DNA of 64,000 bases from Alphaproteobacteria bacterium 46_93_T64 (GCA_002163135.1 MAAN01000025.1:1-64000), one strand, 5' to 3'; counted from the stretch's first letter, positions 18,318 to 29,219 are shown. Notes: generated by a model from the sequence alone, not told the origin. Made by a program: numbers and translations.

Positions 18318-19472
18318 ATGGGCGGTTCTTTACCTCTTGAAGGTATTCGTGTTGTCGAAATGAGCCACATGGTCATGGGGCCAGCTTGTGGTATGATCCT
18401 TGTACAACTTGGCGCTGAAGTGATCAAAGTAGAGCCACCGAAAGGCGACAAAACCCGTGAGCTTCGCGGTATGGGGACATCCTTCTTCCCTTTGTTTAAC
18501 CGCGGGAAGCGGAGTGTCATACTTGATCTCGAACAACCTGAAGACCGATCGAATATGGAGAAGCTACTTTCCACGGCGGACGTATTCATCGAAAATTTTA
18601 AAGACGGAATGCTTGCTAAAATCGGTCTTGATGCCGACACACTCTTAGAAAAGTTTCCTGAATTGATTATTGCCGGGCACAAAGGTTTCTTAACGGGGCC
18701 TTACGAGCATCGTCCTGCGCTAGATGAAGTCGTTCAAATGATGAGCGGACTTGCAATGATGACCGGTTCCAAGGAAAAACCGTTGCGCGTGGGCGCATCC
18801 GCCACCGATATTATGGGCGGAATGTTTGGTGTCATTGGTATTTTGACATCGTTGCTTGATCGACAAAAAACAGGCAAAGGTAAAAATATCCGCGTAGGGT
18901 TGTTTGAGAACTGTTTGTTTATTGTTGCCCAGCATATGGTTCAGCATGAAATGACAGGCATTCCCTCGACACCAATGCCACAAAGAACTCATGCGTGGCC
19001 CGTGTATGACGTGTTCGAGACTTCTGATGGTGAAAAGATATTTGTTGGCGTGGTGACAAACGGTCATTGGGAGGTTTTTTGTAAAACCTATGGGCTTGAG
19101 CAATTCCTTGAAGATGATCGATTGAAAACGGCAACTGACAGGATTGAGGCACGTTCCTGGACTATTCCAATTGTTGCCAAGCAAATGGCTTTGGTGAAAG
19201 CAGAGGATTTGACCACGAAATTGGATGTGCTTAGTATACCATTTGCACGCATCAATGCACCTGAAGACTTGTTCAATGACCCCCATGTTCAGCGTCCCGG
19301 AGGACTTGTCCAATCGAAAAATGTAGATGCTCGTGTCTTTCGTGCACCTGCACTTCCGATTGAAATGGACGGCGAGAATGTAGTTGGGAAGCTGGATGTA
19401 CCGAAATTGGGGGCAGATACGACAAGTATTCTGCATGAGCTTGATACATTAGCAGGAAGAGGGGCCATCTGA
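18318..19472 (+). CDS. Class III CoA-transferase (CaiB/BaiF family)
   Basis: LPLEGIRVVEMSHMVMGPACGMILVQLGAEVIKVEPPKGD. Confidence 0.95.
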   Translation: MGGSLPLEGIRVVEMSHMVMGPACGMILVQLGAEVIKVEPPKGDKTRELRGMGTSFFPLFNRGKRSVILDLEQPEDRSNMEKLLSTADVFIENFKDGMLAKIGLDADTLLEKFPELIIAGHKGFLTGPYEHRPALDEVVQMMSGLAMMTGSKEKPLRVGASATDIMGGMFGVIGILTSLLDRQKTGKGKNIRVGLFENCLFIVAQHMVQHEMTGIPSTPMPQRTHAWPVYDVFETSDGEKIFVGVVTNGHWEVFCKTYGLEQFLEDDRLKTATDRIEARSWTIPIVAKQMALVKAEDLTTKLDVLSIPFARINAPEDLFNDPHVQRPGGLVQSKNVDARVFRAPALPIEMDGENVVGKLDVPKLGADTTSILHELDTLAGRGAI

Positions 19473-20416
19473 TGGCAATTGCGTCGGAAATTTATCCAAA
19501 TGATCGGGTGAACTTACGTGAAGTAGGACTGCGTGACGGTTTGCAGATGGTCAAAACTTTCCCCAGTACAAAAGCCAAAAAGAAATGGATAGAGCAAGAG
19601 TATGCAGCCGGTGTCCGTCATTTTGAAGTGGGATCGTTTTTGCCAGCTTCAAAATATCCAATGTTTGCTGATGTGCAGAAGGTCGTAGAGATAATCGCTA
19701 CTTTACCTGATGCTCATGGTGCGGCTCTTGCCTTAAATAAACGGGGGACAATTGATGCACTGGAAAGTGGCGTTGCAGAAATTGGATGTGTGTTATCTGC
19801 AAGTCCAGAACACAACCTAGCGAATACCCGCCGGAGCCAGAAAGAGACCCTGCGTGAAATCGAAAATCTCTGCAGAATGCGTGATGCGACTAAACATAAC
19901 CCATTGGTGAGTGTCGGTATTGCGATGGCGTTTGGGTGCTCCATTTCTGGATCTGTTGCGTCAACAGCAGTTCTGGGTCTGGTTGAGAAATGTTACGATC
20001 TGGGTGTTGATATGGTGAGTTTGGCCGATACCGTTGGGTATGCCGGCCCTGCTCAAGTCGCGGCCCTGAGTGCCGAAGCGCATAAAATCTCATCTGGAAA
20101 AATACTGGGAGTTCATTTGCATGATACACGAGGCATGGGCATTGCCAATGCTTCTGCTGCTTTGGATGAAGGTGTGCGGATGATTGATGGCGCAATGGGA
20201 GGACTTGGGGGCTGTCCATTTGCGCCCAATGCGACAGGCAATGTTGTTTTTGATGATCTGGTTTTCTTGTGTGAAACTAAGGGTTTGAAGACAGGTATTG
20301 ATTTAGAAGAACTGATGAAAATCAGGGAATTGTTAAAGGTAGAAATGCCGACGGAACCTCTATATGGGGCTGTTGCAAAAGCGGGTATTCCGCTTGGGTT
20401 TGAAGCCCGAACTTAG
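19472..20416 (+). CDS. Hydroxymethylglutaryl-CoA lyase-like (HMGL family)
   Basis: NLREVGLRDGLQMVKTFPSTKAKKKWI, GVDMVSLADTVGYAGPAQVAAL, HLHDTRGMGIANA, GLGGCPFAPNATGNV; ATGA overlap with the upstream gene. Confidence 0.93.
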   Translation: MAIASEIYPNDRVNLREVGLRDGLQMVKTFPSTKAKKKWIEQEYAAGVRHFEVGSFLPASKYPMFADVQKVVEIIATLPDAHGAALALNKRGTIDALESGVAEIGCVLSASPEHNLANTRRSQKETLREIENLCRMRDATKHNPLVSVGIAMAFGCSISGSVASTAVLGLVEKCYDLGVDMVSLADTVGYAGPAQVAALSAEAHKISSGKILGVHLHDTRGMGIANASAALDEGVRMIDGAMGGLGGCPFAPNATGNVVFDDLVFLCETKGLKTGIDLEELMKIRELLKVEMPTEPLYGAVAKAGIPLGFEART

Positions 20417-20458
20417 AGTAGGTAATTAAAAAAACCATTGACCACAGGGAGAAAAAAT

Positions 20459-21457
20459 ATGAAAAAAATATTTGGATTAGCTGCAGGCCTTGCCGTTGCA
20501 GCAGGTGCGTTTGTTACAGCTGCCCCAGTGAATGCTGAAACTGCTATGCGGTGCAGCCATCAGTTGCCACCGGCCCATCACATCGCGAAAGTTATTGATC
20601 GTTGGGCCGCTGAAATCGAAACGCTTTCTGGCGGTGAAATTGATGTGCAGATTTTTGGTGCCAACAGCCTGACAGGTGCAAAACAAAACGCTACTGCCGT
20701 TGCAAAAGGTGACATTGATTGCGCGTTCTCAATTAATCCGCAGTGGGGAAAAACGCTTCCTTTGATGAACGTTACGCTTGGACCCTTTGCCGTTAGCTCG
20801 CTGTCTTCCCTTAAAAAATGGGATGGTTCTGAAGCGGCTAAATTCTTGGAAGAAAAACTGCTGACTAAAGGCGTTAAAAACGTAGCTTGGATGTTCACAA
20901 CGCGTAGCACAGCAATCACATCCAAAGGCAAAGCCCTTGTTCAGCCTGCTGATTTTAAGGGGATGAAAATTCGCGGCCTTGGTCCAGTTCCTGACTCCGG
21001 TTTTATTGCAATGGGAGCCGCGCCATCTGCTATGTCTGGCAGTAAAGTGTACCAAGCGTTGTCTACAGGCGTTATCGATGCTGGTTTGACTGACGTATCT
21101 GCAGCAGTATCCCGCAAATATTTTGAAGTTCAGGATCATGTGACGGTCCTTCCACTGTTCAGCATCTACTTCCACGGTTACGTAAATCCGGGCTGGTATG
21201 ACAAGCTGTCTGCTAAAGGCAAAACAGCGGTCGATGAAGCTGGTAAAAAAGCGGCTGTATGGGCGATCGATGCTTCAGAAGCTTCAGCAGCCAAAGCTCC
21301 AGATCAACTCTCCGCAAAAGGTATGAAAGTTCATATGGCAACTGATGCTGATATCAATGCATTGCGTTCCGTTATGGCTCCTGCGTTTGACAAAGCATTT
21401 GGCGAAGCTTCTGGTGCTGATGGCAAAAAATTGCTTGAGCTGGTTGGCAAACTTTAA
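20459..21457 (+). CDS. TRAP transporter solute-binding protein (DctP family)
   Basis: Signal peptide followed by MRCSHQLPPAHHIAKVIDRWAAEIETLSGGEIDVQIFGANSLTG. Confidence 0.92.
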   Translation: MKKIFGLAAGLAVAAGAFVTAAPVNAETAMRCSHQLPPAHHIAKVIDRWAAEIETLSGGEIDVQIFGANSLTGAKQNATAVAKGDIDCAFSINPQWGKTLPLMNVTLGPFAVSSLSSLKKWDGSEAAKFLEEKLLTKGVKNVAWMFTTRSTAITSKGKALVQPADFKGMKIRGLGPVPDSGFIAMGAAPSAMSGSKVYQALSTGVIDAGLTDVSAAVSRKYFEVQDHVTVLPLFSIYFHGYVNPGWYDKLSAKGKTAVDEAGKKAAVWAIDASEASAAKAPDQLSAKGMKVHMATDADINALRSVMAPAFDKAFGEASGADGKKLLELVGKL

Positions 21458-21472
21458 TCCAGTTTACTGATA

Positions 21473-22006
21473 ATGAACTTGAATGAAACAAGCGAAGAAG
21501 AGGCCGGAAAGGCCTCTTCTTTATTCACAAAAGGCATTTCTGGCCTTGCATTTTTTAGTGCCGTCATTAGCGCTGCTTTGGTTGTCTTTACCCTTTTTAT
21601 GACGGGATACAGTGTTTTCCAGCGTTATGTGCTAGGCACTCCTCTTACATGGACGGATGAATTATCCGGTTTCCTTGTGGTGGCAATTGTTATGCTGGGT
21701 GCTGCTGAAGCTCTTCGAAAAGGAGACCATATTTCAGTTGATCTCCTGTCTGCAAAAGCAAAAGGCCCTGTCCGGAAAATTTTGGATATCCTTGGATACA
21801 TGGCAACAGCGACAATGGCGACAGTGCTTTTGATCAGTGCTATTGGTTCCGTGAAATTTTCGTGGAATATAGGCGTTTATTCTGACGGTTATTTGGAAGC
21901 ACCTCTTTGGATTCCTCAGTCTTTTATGGTTGTGGGTGCAGGATTGCTTGGTCTTCTCGCTCTTGCGCGGGTATTTGATATTATATTTTATAAGCGACAA
22001 AAATAG
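21473..22006 (+). CDS. TRAP transporter small permease (DctQ family)
   Basis: FMTGYSVFQRYVLGTPLTWTDELSGFLVVAIVMLGAAEALRKGDHISVDLL. Confidence 0.92.
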   Translation: MNLNETSEEEAGKASSLFTKGISGLAFFSAVISAALVVFTLFMTGYSVFQRYVLGTPLTWTDELSGFLVVAIVMLGAAEALRKGDHISVDLLSAKAKGPVRKILDILGYMATATMATVLLISAIGSVKFSWNIGVYSDGYLEAPLWIPQSFMVVGAGLLGLLALARVFDIIFYKRQK

Positions 22007-23292
22007 TGGCTACCTTTCTCATTTTATGCGTTCTAATCGCGCTGCTTCTGACCGGCATGCCAATTTTTGCAGGGCTTGGACTTGCCTCAATTGCTATCAT
22101 GCTTGTTACAGAAGGTAGCATCTCAAGCGTTGCCGATACGGTTTTCGCAAAGCTAGACAATGGTATACTTACTGCAATCCCAATGTTTGCTTTTATGGCC
22201 CATGTGATGATCAAGTCTCGTGTCGTCGATGATCTCTATGATGCGGCCAATGCGATGGTTGGACATTTCAAGGGTGGCCTTGGTGTGGCAACAGTGCTTT
22301 CTTGCACTATATTTGCGGCAATCTCTGGCTCTTCAGTTGCAACAGCTTTGACTATCGGGTCAACCGCTATCCCGCAAATGCAACGGTTTGGATATCGGCC
22401 ACGTGATGCGTACGGCGTTATTGCTGCGGGCGGGACATTGGGCATTCTAATTCCGCCTTCAGGCCCACTGATCCTCTATGCAATTGTTACGGAGACATCA
22501 ATTGGGGCACTTTTCCTTGCTGGCTTGATCCCCGGGATTTTGATGGCTCTCATCTTTGCATTCTATAGCGTCGCACAATCCTATTTTCGCACTGACGTGA
22601 AGGACAACGACTGGATCGGTTGGACTGAATGCGCCAAAGCGATCAAGAAGTCATTCTGGTCACTTGCTATGCCACCCTTGGTGCTTGGTGGGATTTATTC
22701 CGGGGTATTTACGGCATCAGAAGCGGCTTCTATTGGGTGCATTTACGCGCTGTTGGTTGGGGCATTGGTTTATCGGAATTTTGGTCTTCGCGAATTGGCA
22801 GAAGCGTCATATGAGACGGTCCGAACAACGGCAATGCTGTTTATGATCTTGGCAGCTGCGGCTATGTTTGGCCATGCTGTGACTATAATTCGACTTCCCA
22901 TTGAATTGATGGAAAGTGTCACAGCACTGGGATTATCTCAACTTGGGTTTATTCTTGTTGTTATGGCCGTGATATTTATTCTTGGAATGTTTTTGGAAAC
23001 CATTTCAATCATCCTGATCACGACGCCCATTATTTTACCGGCTCTAGTTCAGTTGGACGTAAACCTGATTTGGTACGGTATTTTGTTGATGATTAACTTG
23101 GAACTGGCCCTTATCACGCCGCCGGTGGGAATGAACTTGTTTGTAATCAAGGGGATTGCTAACGCGCCTTTGGCGGAGGTTATTCGTGGGGCGCTTCCCT
23201 ATGTTTTGTTGATGATCATGGGTCTTGCAATTGTATTGGTCGTTCCCGGATTATCAACATGGCTACCCGAACTTGCCGGATTTGGCCGTTAG
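22006..23292 (+). CDS. TRAP transporter large permease (DctM family), GTG start
   Basis: LLLTGMPIFAGLGLASIA, GTLGILIPPSGPLILYAIVTETSIG, ITPPVGMNLFVIKGI. Confidence 0.95.
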   Translation: MATFLILCVLIALLLTGMPIFAGLGLASIAIMLVTEGSISSVADTVFAKLDNGILTAIPMFAFMAHVMIKSRVVDDLYDAANAMVGHFKGGLGVATVLSCTIFAAISGSSVATALTIGSTAIPQMQRFGYRPRDAYGVIAAGGTLGILIPPSGPLILYAIVTETSIGALFLAGLIPGILMALIFAFYSVAQSYFRTDVKDNDWIGWTECAKAIKKSFWSLAMPPLVLGGIYSGVFTASEAASIGCIYALLVGALVYRNFGLRELAEASYETVRTTAMLFMILAAAAMFGHAVTIIRLPIELMESVTALGLSQLGFILVVMAVIFILGMFLETISIILITTPIILPALVQLDVNLIWYGILLMINLELALITPPVGMNLFVIKGIANAPLAEVIRGALPYVLLMIMGLAIVLVVPGLSTWLPELAGFGR

Positions 23293-23351
23293 GCTTGTAA
23301 AGAGATAGGTAAAGCTGGATACTTTAGTGTGTCATCATTGAAGAGAATGCT

Positions 23352-23933
23352 TTGCCAGAAAAACTCGAGAACTTATTGCCTGAAATTAGGGCGTGCCGAA
23401 TTTGCGAGCCATATTTGACTGATGGGTGCAGACCTGTTCTGCAGGTTTCCAGCAGTGCACGCATCCTGATCGTAGGGCAGGCGCCTGGGCGCCGTGTTCA
23501 TGAAAGTGGTATTCCCTTTGATGATGCTAGCGGGGATCGTCTTCGCGACTGGATGGGGATTAGTCGTGAAATATTTTATGATGAAAGTCGGATTAATATC
23601 ATTCCCATGGGGTTTTGTTTTCCGGGAACGGGAAAATCTGGAGACTTACCGCCAAGAAAAGAATGTGCGGAGACTTGGCGCAAACGGCTTTTTGCTTCAA
23701 TAGGAGAAATGGATCTGACATTGGTTATTGGCACCTATGCAATAGATTGGCATCTGCCCAACGCTAAGAAGAAAACACTCACAGAGACCGTGAAAGCGTG
23801 GCAGGATTATTGGCCAAATCTGGCTGTATTACCGCACCCTTCTCCTCGAAATAATATTTGGCTCCGGCGAAACCCTTGGTTCGAGACAGATATTTTGCCG
23901 CCCTTGAAAGACCGAATTCGCGCGCTTCTATAA
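23352..23933 (+). CDS. Uracil-DNA glycosylase-family protein
   Basis: ARILIVGQAPGRRVHESGIPFDDASGDRLRDWMG...VLPHPSPRN. Confidence 0.88.
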   Translation: MPEKLENLLPEIRACRICEPYLTDGCRPVLQVSSSARILIVGQAPGRRVHESGIPFDDASGDRLRDWMGISREIFYDESRINIIPMGFCFPGTGKSGDLPPRKECAETWRKRLFASIGEMDLTLVIGTYAIDWHLPNAKKKTLTETVKAWQDYWPNLAVLPHPSPRNNIWLRRNPWFETDILPPLKDRIRALL

Positions 23934-23961
23934 GTGTCCGAAAATTGGTTGACTAAAGTAA

Positions 23962-23974
23962 GTTATATTATAAC
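23962..23974. promoter_or_regulatory. Zur-box-like palindrome upstream of znuA-like gene
   Basis: GTTATATTATAAC within aaGTTATATTATAACataacataac. Confidence 0.6.
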
Positions 23975-24007
23975 ATAACATAACGAAAATTTTGTTGTGA
24001 TGGTCTT

Positions 24008-24946
24008 ATGAAAAATCTCCTCCTGTTTCTTTTCCTTTTTAGTATTAGCAGCACTGCTGCTGCAGATAATACAACGCGTGTCTTTGTTTCGATAGCGCCC
24101 TTGCACTCGTTGGTTCAGGGGGTGATGGGAGATACTGGTGAGGCAAAGCTCCTTATCAAAGCGAGCGTAAGCCCTCATGGGTTTCAGCTGAAACCTTCAC
24201 AGATGAGGGCGCTTAAAACAGCCCACATTATTTTTTCAATCGGGCCATCGTTTGAAACTTCATTGCATAAAGCAGTCAGCGCTTTGAGTTTGGCAGACAA
24301 TGTTACTCATCTGATTGATGCTAAAGGTGTTGAGTTGCTTGAAAGCCGAAGTGGTGGGGCATGGGATGATCACGATAAAGCTCATTCACATGAGCATGAA
24401 GGTGAGGCGATTGAACATAATGGCAATCTTGATCCTCATATCTGGCTAGACCCATTTAATGGCATTGCCATGGTAAATACCATCGCCACAGAGCTTGCCC
24501 GTATATATCCGGAAAACGAAGGCGAGTTTTACGCAAATGCGGACAAGCTAATCGGTAAAATTAAACTGCTTAACGAGAATATTGCCGTGAAACTTACTCC
24601 TGTAAACTCACAGCCTTACATCGTATTTCACGATGCTTTCCAGTATTTTGAGACACACTATGGCATGAAAGCAGTTGGGGGCATTGTCGTTGATCCAAGC
24701 CGTAATCCTTCAATCGCCCGCATGAAGGAAATTCGTGCTCAGATCAAAACCACAAAGGCGATCTGCGCGTTTCGTGAACCGCAGTTTTCTGGAAAGCTGG
24801 TAGATGTCGCATTGGACGGAAGTTCGGCAAAGCCAGGTGTTCTGGATCCCATTGGTCAGGCAATACCTCTAGGACCTGATTTGTATTTGCAGATGTTGAC
24901 ACAAATGGCGGATCAAATGCTATCGTGTTTAAAACAGCAACAATAA
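24008..24946 (+). CDS. znuA: Zinc ABC transporter substrate-binding protein (ZnuA-like)
   Basis: FVSIAPLHSLVQGVMGD, His/acidic loop HDKAHSHEHEGEAIEHNGNLDPHIWLDP. Confidence 0.9.
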   Translation: MKNLLLFLFLFSISSTAAADNTTRVFVSIAPLHSLVQGVMGDTGEAKLLIKASVSPHGFQLKPSQMRALKTAHIIFSIGPSFETSLHKAVSALSLADNVTHLIDAKGVELLESRSGGAWDDHDKAHSHEHEGEAIEHNGNLDPHIWLDPFNGIAMVNTIATELARIYPENEGEFYANADKLIGKIKLLNENIAVKLTPVNSQPYIVFHDAFQYFETHYGMKAVGGIVVDPSRNPSIARMKEIRAQIKTTKAICAFREPQFSGKLVDVALDGSSAKPGVLDPIGQAIPLGPDLYLQMLTQMADQMLSCLKQQQ

Positions 24947-24962
24947 ATAGCAGGTGGATGGA

Positions 24963-25745
24963 ATGGCAGAAACAGCGAAACAAAAGGTCCTGACTGAGCG
25001 CGATGGTGCCATCACAACTGTAATAATAAACCGGCCAGAGTGCAGAAATGCCGTTGATTATGAAACCGGGGAGCTGCTGTTAGAGGCATTTGATGCCTTC
25101 GAGAAAGATGATACTCAATCCATTGCGATATTACGTTCCACTGGCCCCGTATTCTGCGCAGGGTTCGATCTGAAATCACTTGCCGGAAAATCTCTAAATT
25201 ATGATCCCATGGCTGACGGTTTGATGGGACCAACCCGACGACTGTTAAACAAACCAGTTATTGCTGCAGTTGAAGGATATGCGGTTGCCGGAGGCTTGGA
25301 ACTAGCCCTTTGGTGCGATATGCGTGTTGCCGCCAAATCTGCAAGCTTTGGCGTGTTTTGCAGAAGATGGGGTGTGCCACTAATTGACGGCGGAACAATC
25401 AGGCTACCTCGCCTTATCGGTCAAAGCCGCGCATTGGATATGATATTAACAGGCCGTGAAGTAGGGGCAGAGGAAGCGCTTTCATTCGGTCTCGCCAATC
25501 GATTAGTCGACGACGGTGCTGCTTATAACGAGGCGATTAAGCTTGCCGAAGGTATCGCGCAATTTCCTCAAATATGTATGCGTACAGATCGAATGACCGC
25601 GCATAAACAATGGGGATTGGATCTGGATGTCGCGTTGCGTTTGGAAGCAGTGGAAGGCGAGGCTCCCTTAATAGCTGAAGCTCAAAATGGGGCCGCGAGA
25701 TTTTCGTCAGGTTTAGGGCGAAGCGGTGATTTTGGCAAAATTTAG
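24963..25745 (+). CDS. Enoyl-CoA hydratase/isomerase-family protein
   Basis: GAITTVIINRPECRNAVDYE, AGFDLKSLAG, AAVEGYAVAGGLELALWCDMRVAA. Confidence 0.92.
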   Translation: MAETAKQKVLTERDGAITTVIINRPECRNAVDYETGELLLEAFDAFEKDDTQSIAILRSTGPVFCAGFDLKSLAGKSLNYDPMADGLMGPTRRLLNKPVIAAVEGYAVAGGLELALWCDMRVAAKSASFGVFCRRWGVPLIDGGTIRLPRLIGQSRALDMILTGREVGAEEALSFGLANRLVDDGAAYNEAIKLAEGIAQFPQICMRTDRMTAHKQWGLDLDVALRLEAVEGEAPLIAEAQNGAARFSSGLGRSGDFGKI

Positions 25746-25787
25746 AATTTTAGAGAGACCAAACATTCAGTTTCGCCTCTCTATCAA

Positions 25788-26222
25788 TTATGCGATCTTT
25801 TGAAGCACATCGCGCATTTTTGACGGAATAGCGGTGGGCTTATTACTTTCCCGCTCTACATATACATGAATAAAATAACCCTCCGCCGCGGCGGAGTCAT
25901 CGTCTTCTCTGAATAGCCCAAGTTCATAGCGAACAGAACTGGTTCCCATGTGTGCGACCCGAATGCCTGCATAAACAGTTTCAGGAAATACAATGCTCTT
26001 CGCATATCGACACTGGGTTTCTACTACTAACCCAATAATAGGACTGTTTTGTATATCTAGAACGCCTTCACGTACGAGGAACTGGTTCACGGCTGTATCA
26101 AAATAACTGTAATACTGAACGTTATTCACGTGCCCATAAGCGTCATTATCCATCCACCGCGTAGGGATCGCCTGAAATAGTCGATACTCGCTACGCAGGC
26201 TCATTTTTTTTGCGCCAGACAT
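25788..26222 (-). CDS. Acyl-CoA thioesterase (hot-dog fold, 4HBT-like)
   Basis: TRWMDNDAYGHVNNVQYYSYFDTAVNQFL. Confidence 0.9.
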   Translation of the reverse strand: MSGAKKMSLRSEYRLFQAIPTRWMDNDAYGHVNNVQYYSYFDTAVNQFLVREGVLDIQNSPIIGLVVETQCRYAKSIVFPETVYAGIRVAHMGTSSVRYELGLFREDDDSAAAEGYFIHVYVERESNKPTAIPSKMRDVLQKIA

Positions 26223-27380
26223 TTAGAATACCTTTTTATAGATCAGATATGCATCCTGCTCTGAAACTTCCCGTGGGTTATTCACCAACAGGCGTGTTTG
26301 TTCCATCGCAGCCGAGGCTAGTTTTTCCAAGTCAGCTTCAACAATACCTACTTCGCGCAAAGTTGTCTGCAAGCCAAGGTCTGTGTTGAGTTCAGCGATT
26401 TTATCAATGAAGATCTGGCTAGTTGCTTGGCTGCCGCCAGAAGTGTCGATATCGGGGAAAATCAAGGGGGCAAGTTCTGCATATTGTACTGCACATTTTA
26501 CTGCATTAAATCTCATGACCTCAGGAAGGACAAGGGCATTGGACAGTCCGTGTGGTACATGGAAAATGCCGCCAATCGGATAGGCAAGCGCATGAACTGC
26601 CGCAACCGGCGAATTAGCAAACGCCTGACCTGCGAGACATGAGCCGAGCAACATATTGGAGCGGGCCTCTATGTTCTTTCCGTCAGCGACTGCAGTTCGA
26701 ATGTTTGCACCAAGTAAACGAAGGGCTTCTTTGCCTAGTGTCGCGGAAAGTGGATTGTTGTTGGCACCTTTAGACGTGTATGCTTCGATAGCGTGAACCA
26801 TAGCATCAACACCAGTTGCAGCCGTTACATGTGGTGGCAGGCCAAGCGTTAGATTTGCATCGAGTATTGCAACATCTGGAAGTAACTTAGATGAGATAAC
26901 GCCTTTTTTGGTTTCGGCACCAACGGTGATAATGGAAATCGGCGTGACTTCGGATCCCGTGCCAGCTGTTGTAGGAACTTGAACAAGAGGAAGCCTGCTT
27001 CCCTTAATCATATCAATTCCATAGATGTCGTCTAGCTTCTCTTCGCCGTTCGCAAGGAGCGCTACAAGTTTGGCGACATCCATAGACGAGCCACCGCCAA
27101 AACCAATGATACCTGTTGACTTGTGATCAAGCGCAATCTGTGTTGCCTGTTCGACAACAGCTGCTTTTGGGTCTGCTTCCACTTGATCAAAGACAAGAAC
27201 TTCAATATTAGCACTTTGCAGATTTTGCAGGGCCTCGATATGAAGTCCAAGACTGATAATTCCGGGATCTGTTACCAGAAGCACCCGTTCTCCCAGAATG
27301 GATTTAAGATTGCCAATTTCTGACATTGCACCTGGTTTACAGATCAGGTTGGGGGTCGTGTTAAATGTGAAATGGGTCAT
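26223..27380 (-). CDS. Iron-containing alcohol dehydrogenase
   Basis: GFGGGSSMDVAKLVA, PTTAGTGSEVTPISII, ATGVDAMVHAIEAY, HGLSNALVLP. Confidence 0.93.
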   Translation of the reverse strand: MTHFTFNTTPNLICKPGAMSEIGNLKSILGERVLLVTDPGIISLGLHIEALQNLQSANIEVLVFDQVEADPKAAVVEQATQIALDHKSTGIIGFGGGSSMDVAKLVALLANGEEKLDDIYGIDMIKGSRLPLVQVPTTAGTGSEVTPISIITVGAETKKGVISSKLLPDVAILDANLTLGLPPHVTAATGVDAMVHAIEAYTSKGANNNPLSATLGKEALRLLGANIRTAVADGKNIEARSNMLLGSCLAGQAFANSPVAAVHALAYPIGGIFHVPHGLSNALVLPEVMRFNAVKCAVQYAELAPLIFPDIDTSGGSQATSQIFIDKIAELNTDLGLQTTLREVGIVEADLEKLASAAMEQTRLLVNNPREVSEQDAYLIYKKVF

Positions 27381-27533
27381 GGTTCTCTTTATTTTTAATT
27401 ATTTGGCGGATTATTTAAGCTACCTTTTCTAGCGCCAACAGTGAACAAAATTTCCAAATTTTTCAATAAAAGAAGAATATCCTTACTCCGGAGAGGTGAT
27501 CCAATTCATGTACCTTTAAAGTATTGTGACGTT

Positions 27534-29219
27534 TTACCGTACAGGTGCTTTTGGACGTTGCCTGTTTTGCCATTCTGGATCTAACCAGAAAGGAGCATTG
27601 CTAGGTGCAAGATTAGGGACACCCTTTATTAGATCCGCAGCTTTTTCTGCGACCATGATTGTTGGTGCATTTAAGTTGCCGTTAGTAATAGTCGGGAATA
27701 TGGACGAGTCTACTACACGCAGCCCCTGGGTTCCATATACCCTGCATTCACTATCCAGTACGGCAAGTGGGTCCGTTTTAGCACCGATTTTGCAAGTGCA
27801 GGATGGATGATAAGCACTTTCAACATTATCCCGAACCCATGTATCAATTTCATCATCAGATGAGATATTTGTGCCGGGTTGAATTTCTTCCCCGCGGTAG
27901 GCGTCAAAGGCTGGTTGATTAATGATTTCTCTGCTTAAACGGACGACTTGTCGCCAGTCTTTCACATCTTCCTCGTTAGTCAGATAATTAAAGATGATCT
28001 CTGGCTTGGCTGAAGCCTCTTTAGAAGAAATCATCACATGGCCCCGACTTGTTGGCTTGTTTGGGCCGACATGAACTTGGAACCCATGACCGTCAAAAGC
28101 GGTGCGTCCATCGTAACGCATTGCAGCAGGTAGAAAATGGTATTGGATATTCGGCCACTTAAGTCCTGCATGGGATCGAATGAAGGCACAGGATTCAAAA
28201 TGATTGGTAGCCCCAAGACCGTTCTTGAATAACAACCACCGAGCACCGATCAGTCCTTTACTAATCAACCCCAATTTGTCGTTCAAAGAAATGTTCTGCG
28301 TACAGCGGTATTGAAAGTAAACTTCAAGATGATCTTGTAAGTTTGCACCGACACCAGGTAAGTCAATAAATGGGGTGACGCCTTTTTCCTTTAATTGTTC
28401 CGCAGGTCCAATCCCAGAGCGTTGCAATAGGGTTGGAGATCCGATTGAGCCTGCAGATAAGATTATCTCTTTTGCAACTTCCAGAGTTTCTTTATTTCCA
28501 TTTCTAGAAATTTCGACTGAGACTGCTCGTTTCCCGTCAAAATTGATTTTTTCAGCAAGGCAACGAGTTAAAATAGTTAGGTTTTTCCGACCCTTAATTG
28601 GCTTAAGGTATGCATGAGAAGCAGAGGCGCGGCGTCCTTTGTCCACTGTCATATGCATGGGGCCGAAACCTTCCTGCTGAAGACCGTTATAATCTTCAGT
28701 CGTCGGATAACCAGCTTCTTTACCTGCGTCAATAAACGCCTGATAAAGCGGGTTCATTGTCATGTTGTTGCCGTTATTAACAGCCAAAGGGCCGGTGCCG
28801 CCGCGATAAGCGTCTTCACCCTTCATCCAGCTTTCGGCTTTTCTGAAATATGGCAGAACATCTGCATATCCCCAGCCATCTGCACCTTCTTCGGTCCACT
28901 GTTCAAAATCGCAAGCATGGCCACGAACATAGACCATCCCATTAATAGATGAGGAGCCGCCAAGCACTTTTCCGCGAGGGCAATCAAGTTTTCTACCCTT
29001 CAATCCGTGCTCGGGTAGGCTCTCAAACCCCCAATTGAAGCGATCCATGTTCATTGGGATAGATAGGGCTGTTGGCATAGCAATAAAAAGGCTGTTGTCA
29101 GATCCACCAAAATCCAGCAGGCAGACAGAAACAGAAGGATCTTCGGACAAACGGTTCGCAAGAACACAACCAGCGGATCCCGCCCCAACTATAATATAAT
29201 CAAATGCCATAAGTGCCAC
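27534..29219 (-). CDS. GMC oxidoreductase (choline dehydrogenase-like)
   Basis: [63 protein letters not shown]. Confidence 0.93.
   Translation of the reverse strand: MALMAFDYIIVGAGSAGCVLANRLSEDPSVSVCLLDFGGSDNSLFIAMPTALSIPMNMDRFNWGFESLPEHGLKGRKLDCPRGKVLGGSSSINGMVYVRGHACDFEQWTEEGADGWGYADVLPYFRKAESWMKGEDAYRGGTGPLAVNNGNNMTMNPLYQAFIDAGKEAGYPTTEDYNGLQQEGFGPMHMTVDKGRRASASHAYLKPIKGRKNLTILTRCLAEKINFDGKRAVSVEISRNGNKETLEVAKEIILSAGSIGSPTLLQRSGIGPAEQLKEKGVTPFIDLPGVGANLQDHLEVYFQYRCTQNISLNDKLGLISKGLIGARWLLFKNGLGATNHFESCAFIRSHAGLKWPNIQYHFLPAAMRYDGRTAFDGHGFQVHVGPNKPTSRGHVMISSKEASAKPEIIFNYLTNEEDVKDWRQVVRLSREIINQPAFDAYRGEEIQPGTNISSDDEIDTWVRDNVESAYHPSCTCKIGAKTDPLAVLDSECRVYGTQGLRVVDSSIFPTITNGNLNAPTIMVAEKAADLIKGVPNLAPSNAPFWLDPEWQNRQRPKAPVR

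Noticed and set aside
18720-19436. 238-aa minus-strand ORF
   Set aside because: Lies wholly antisense within the CoA-transferase gene, which has clear family motifs
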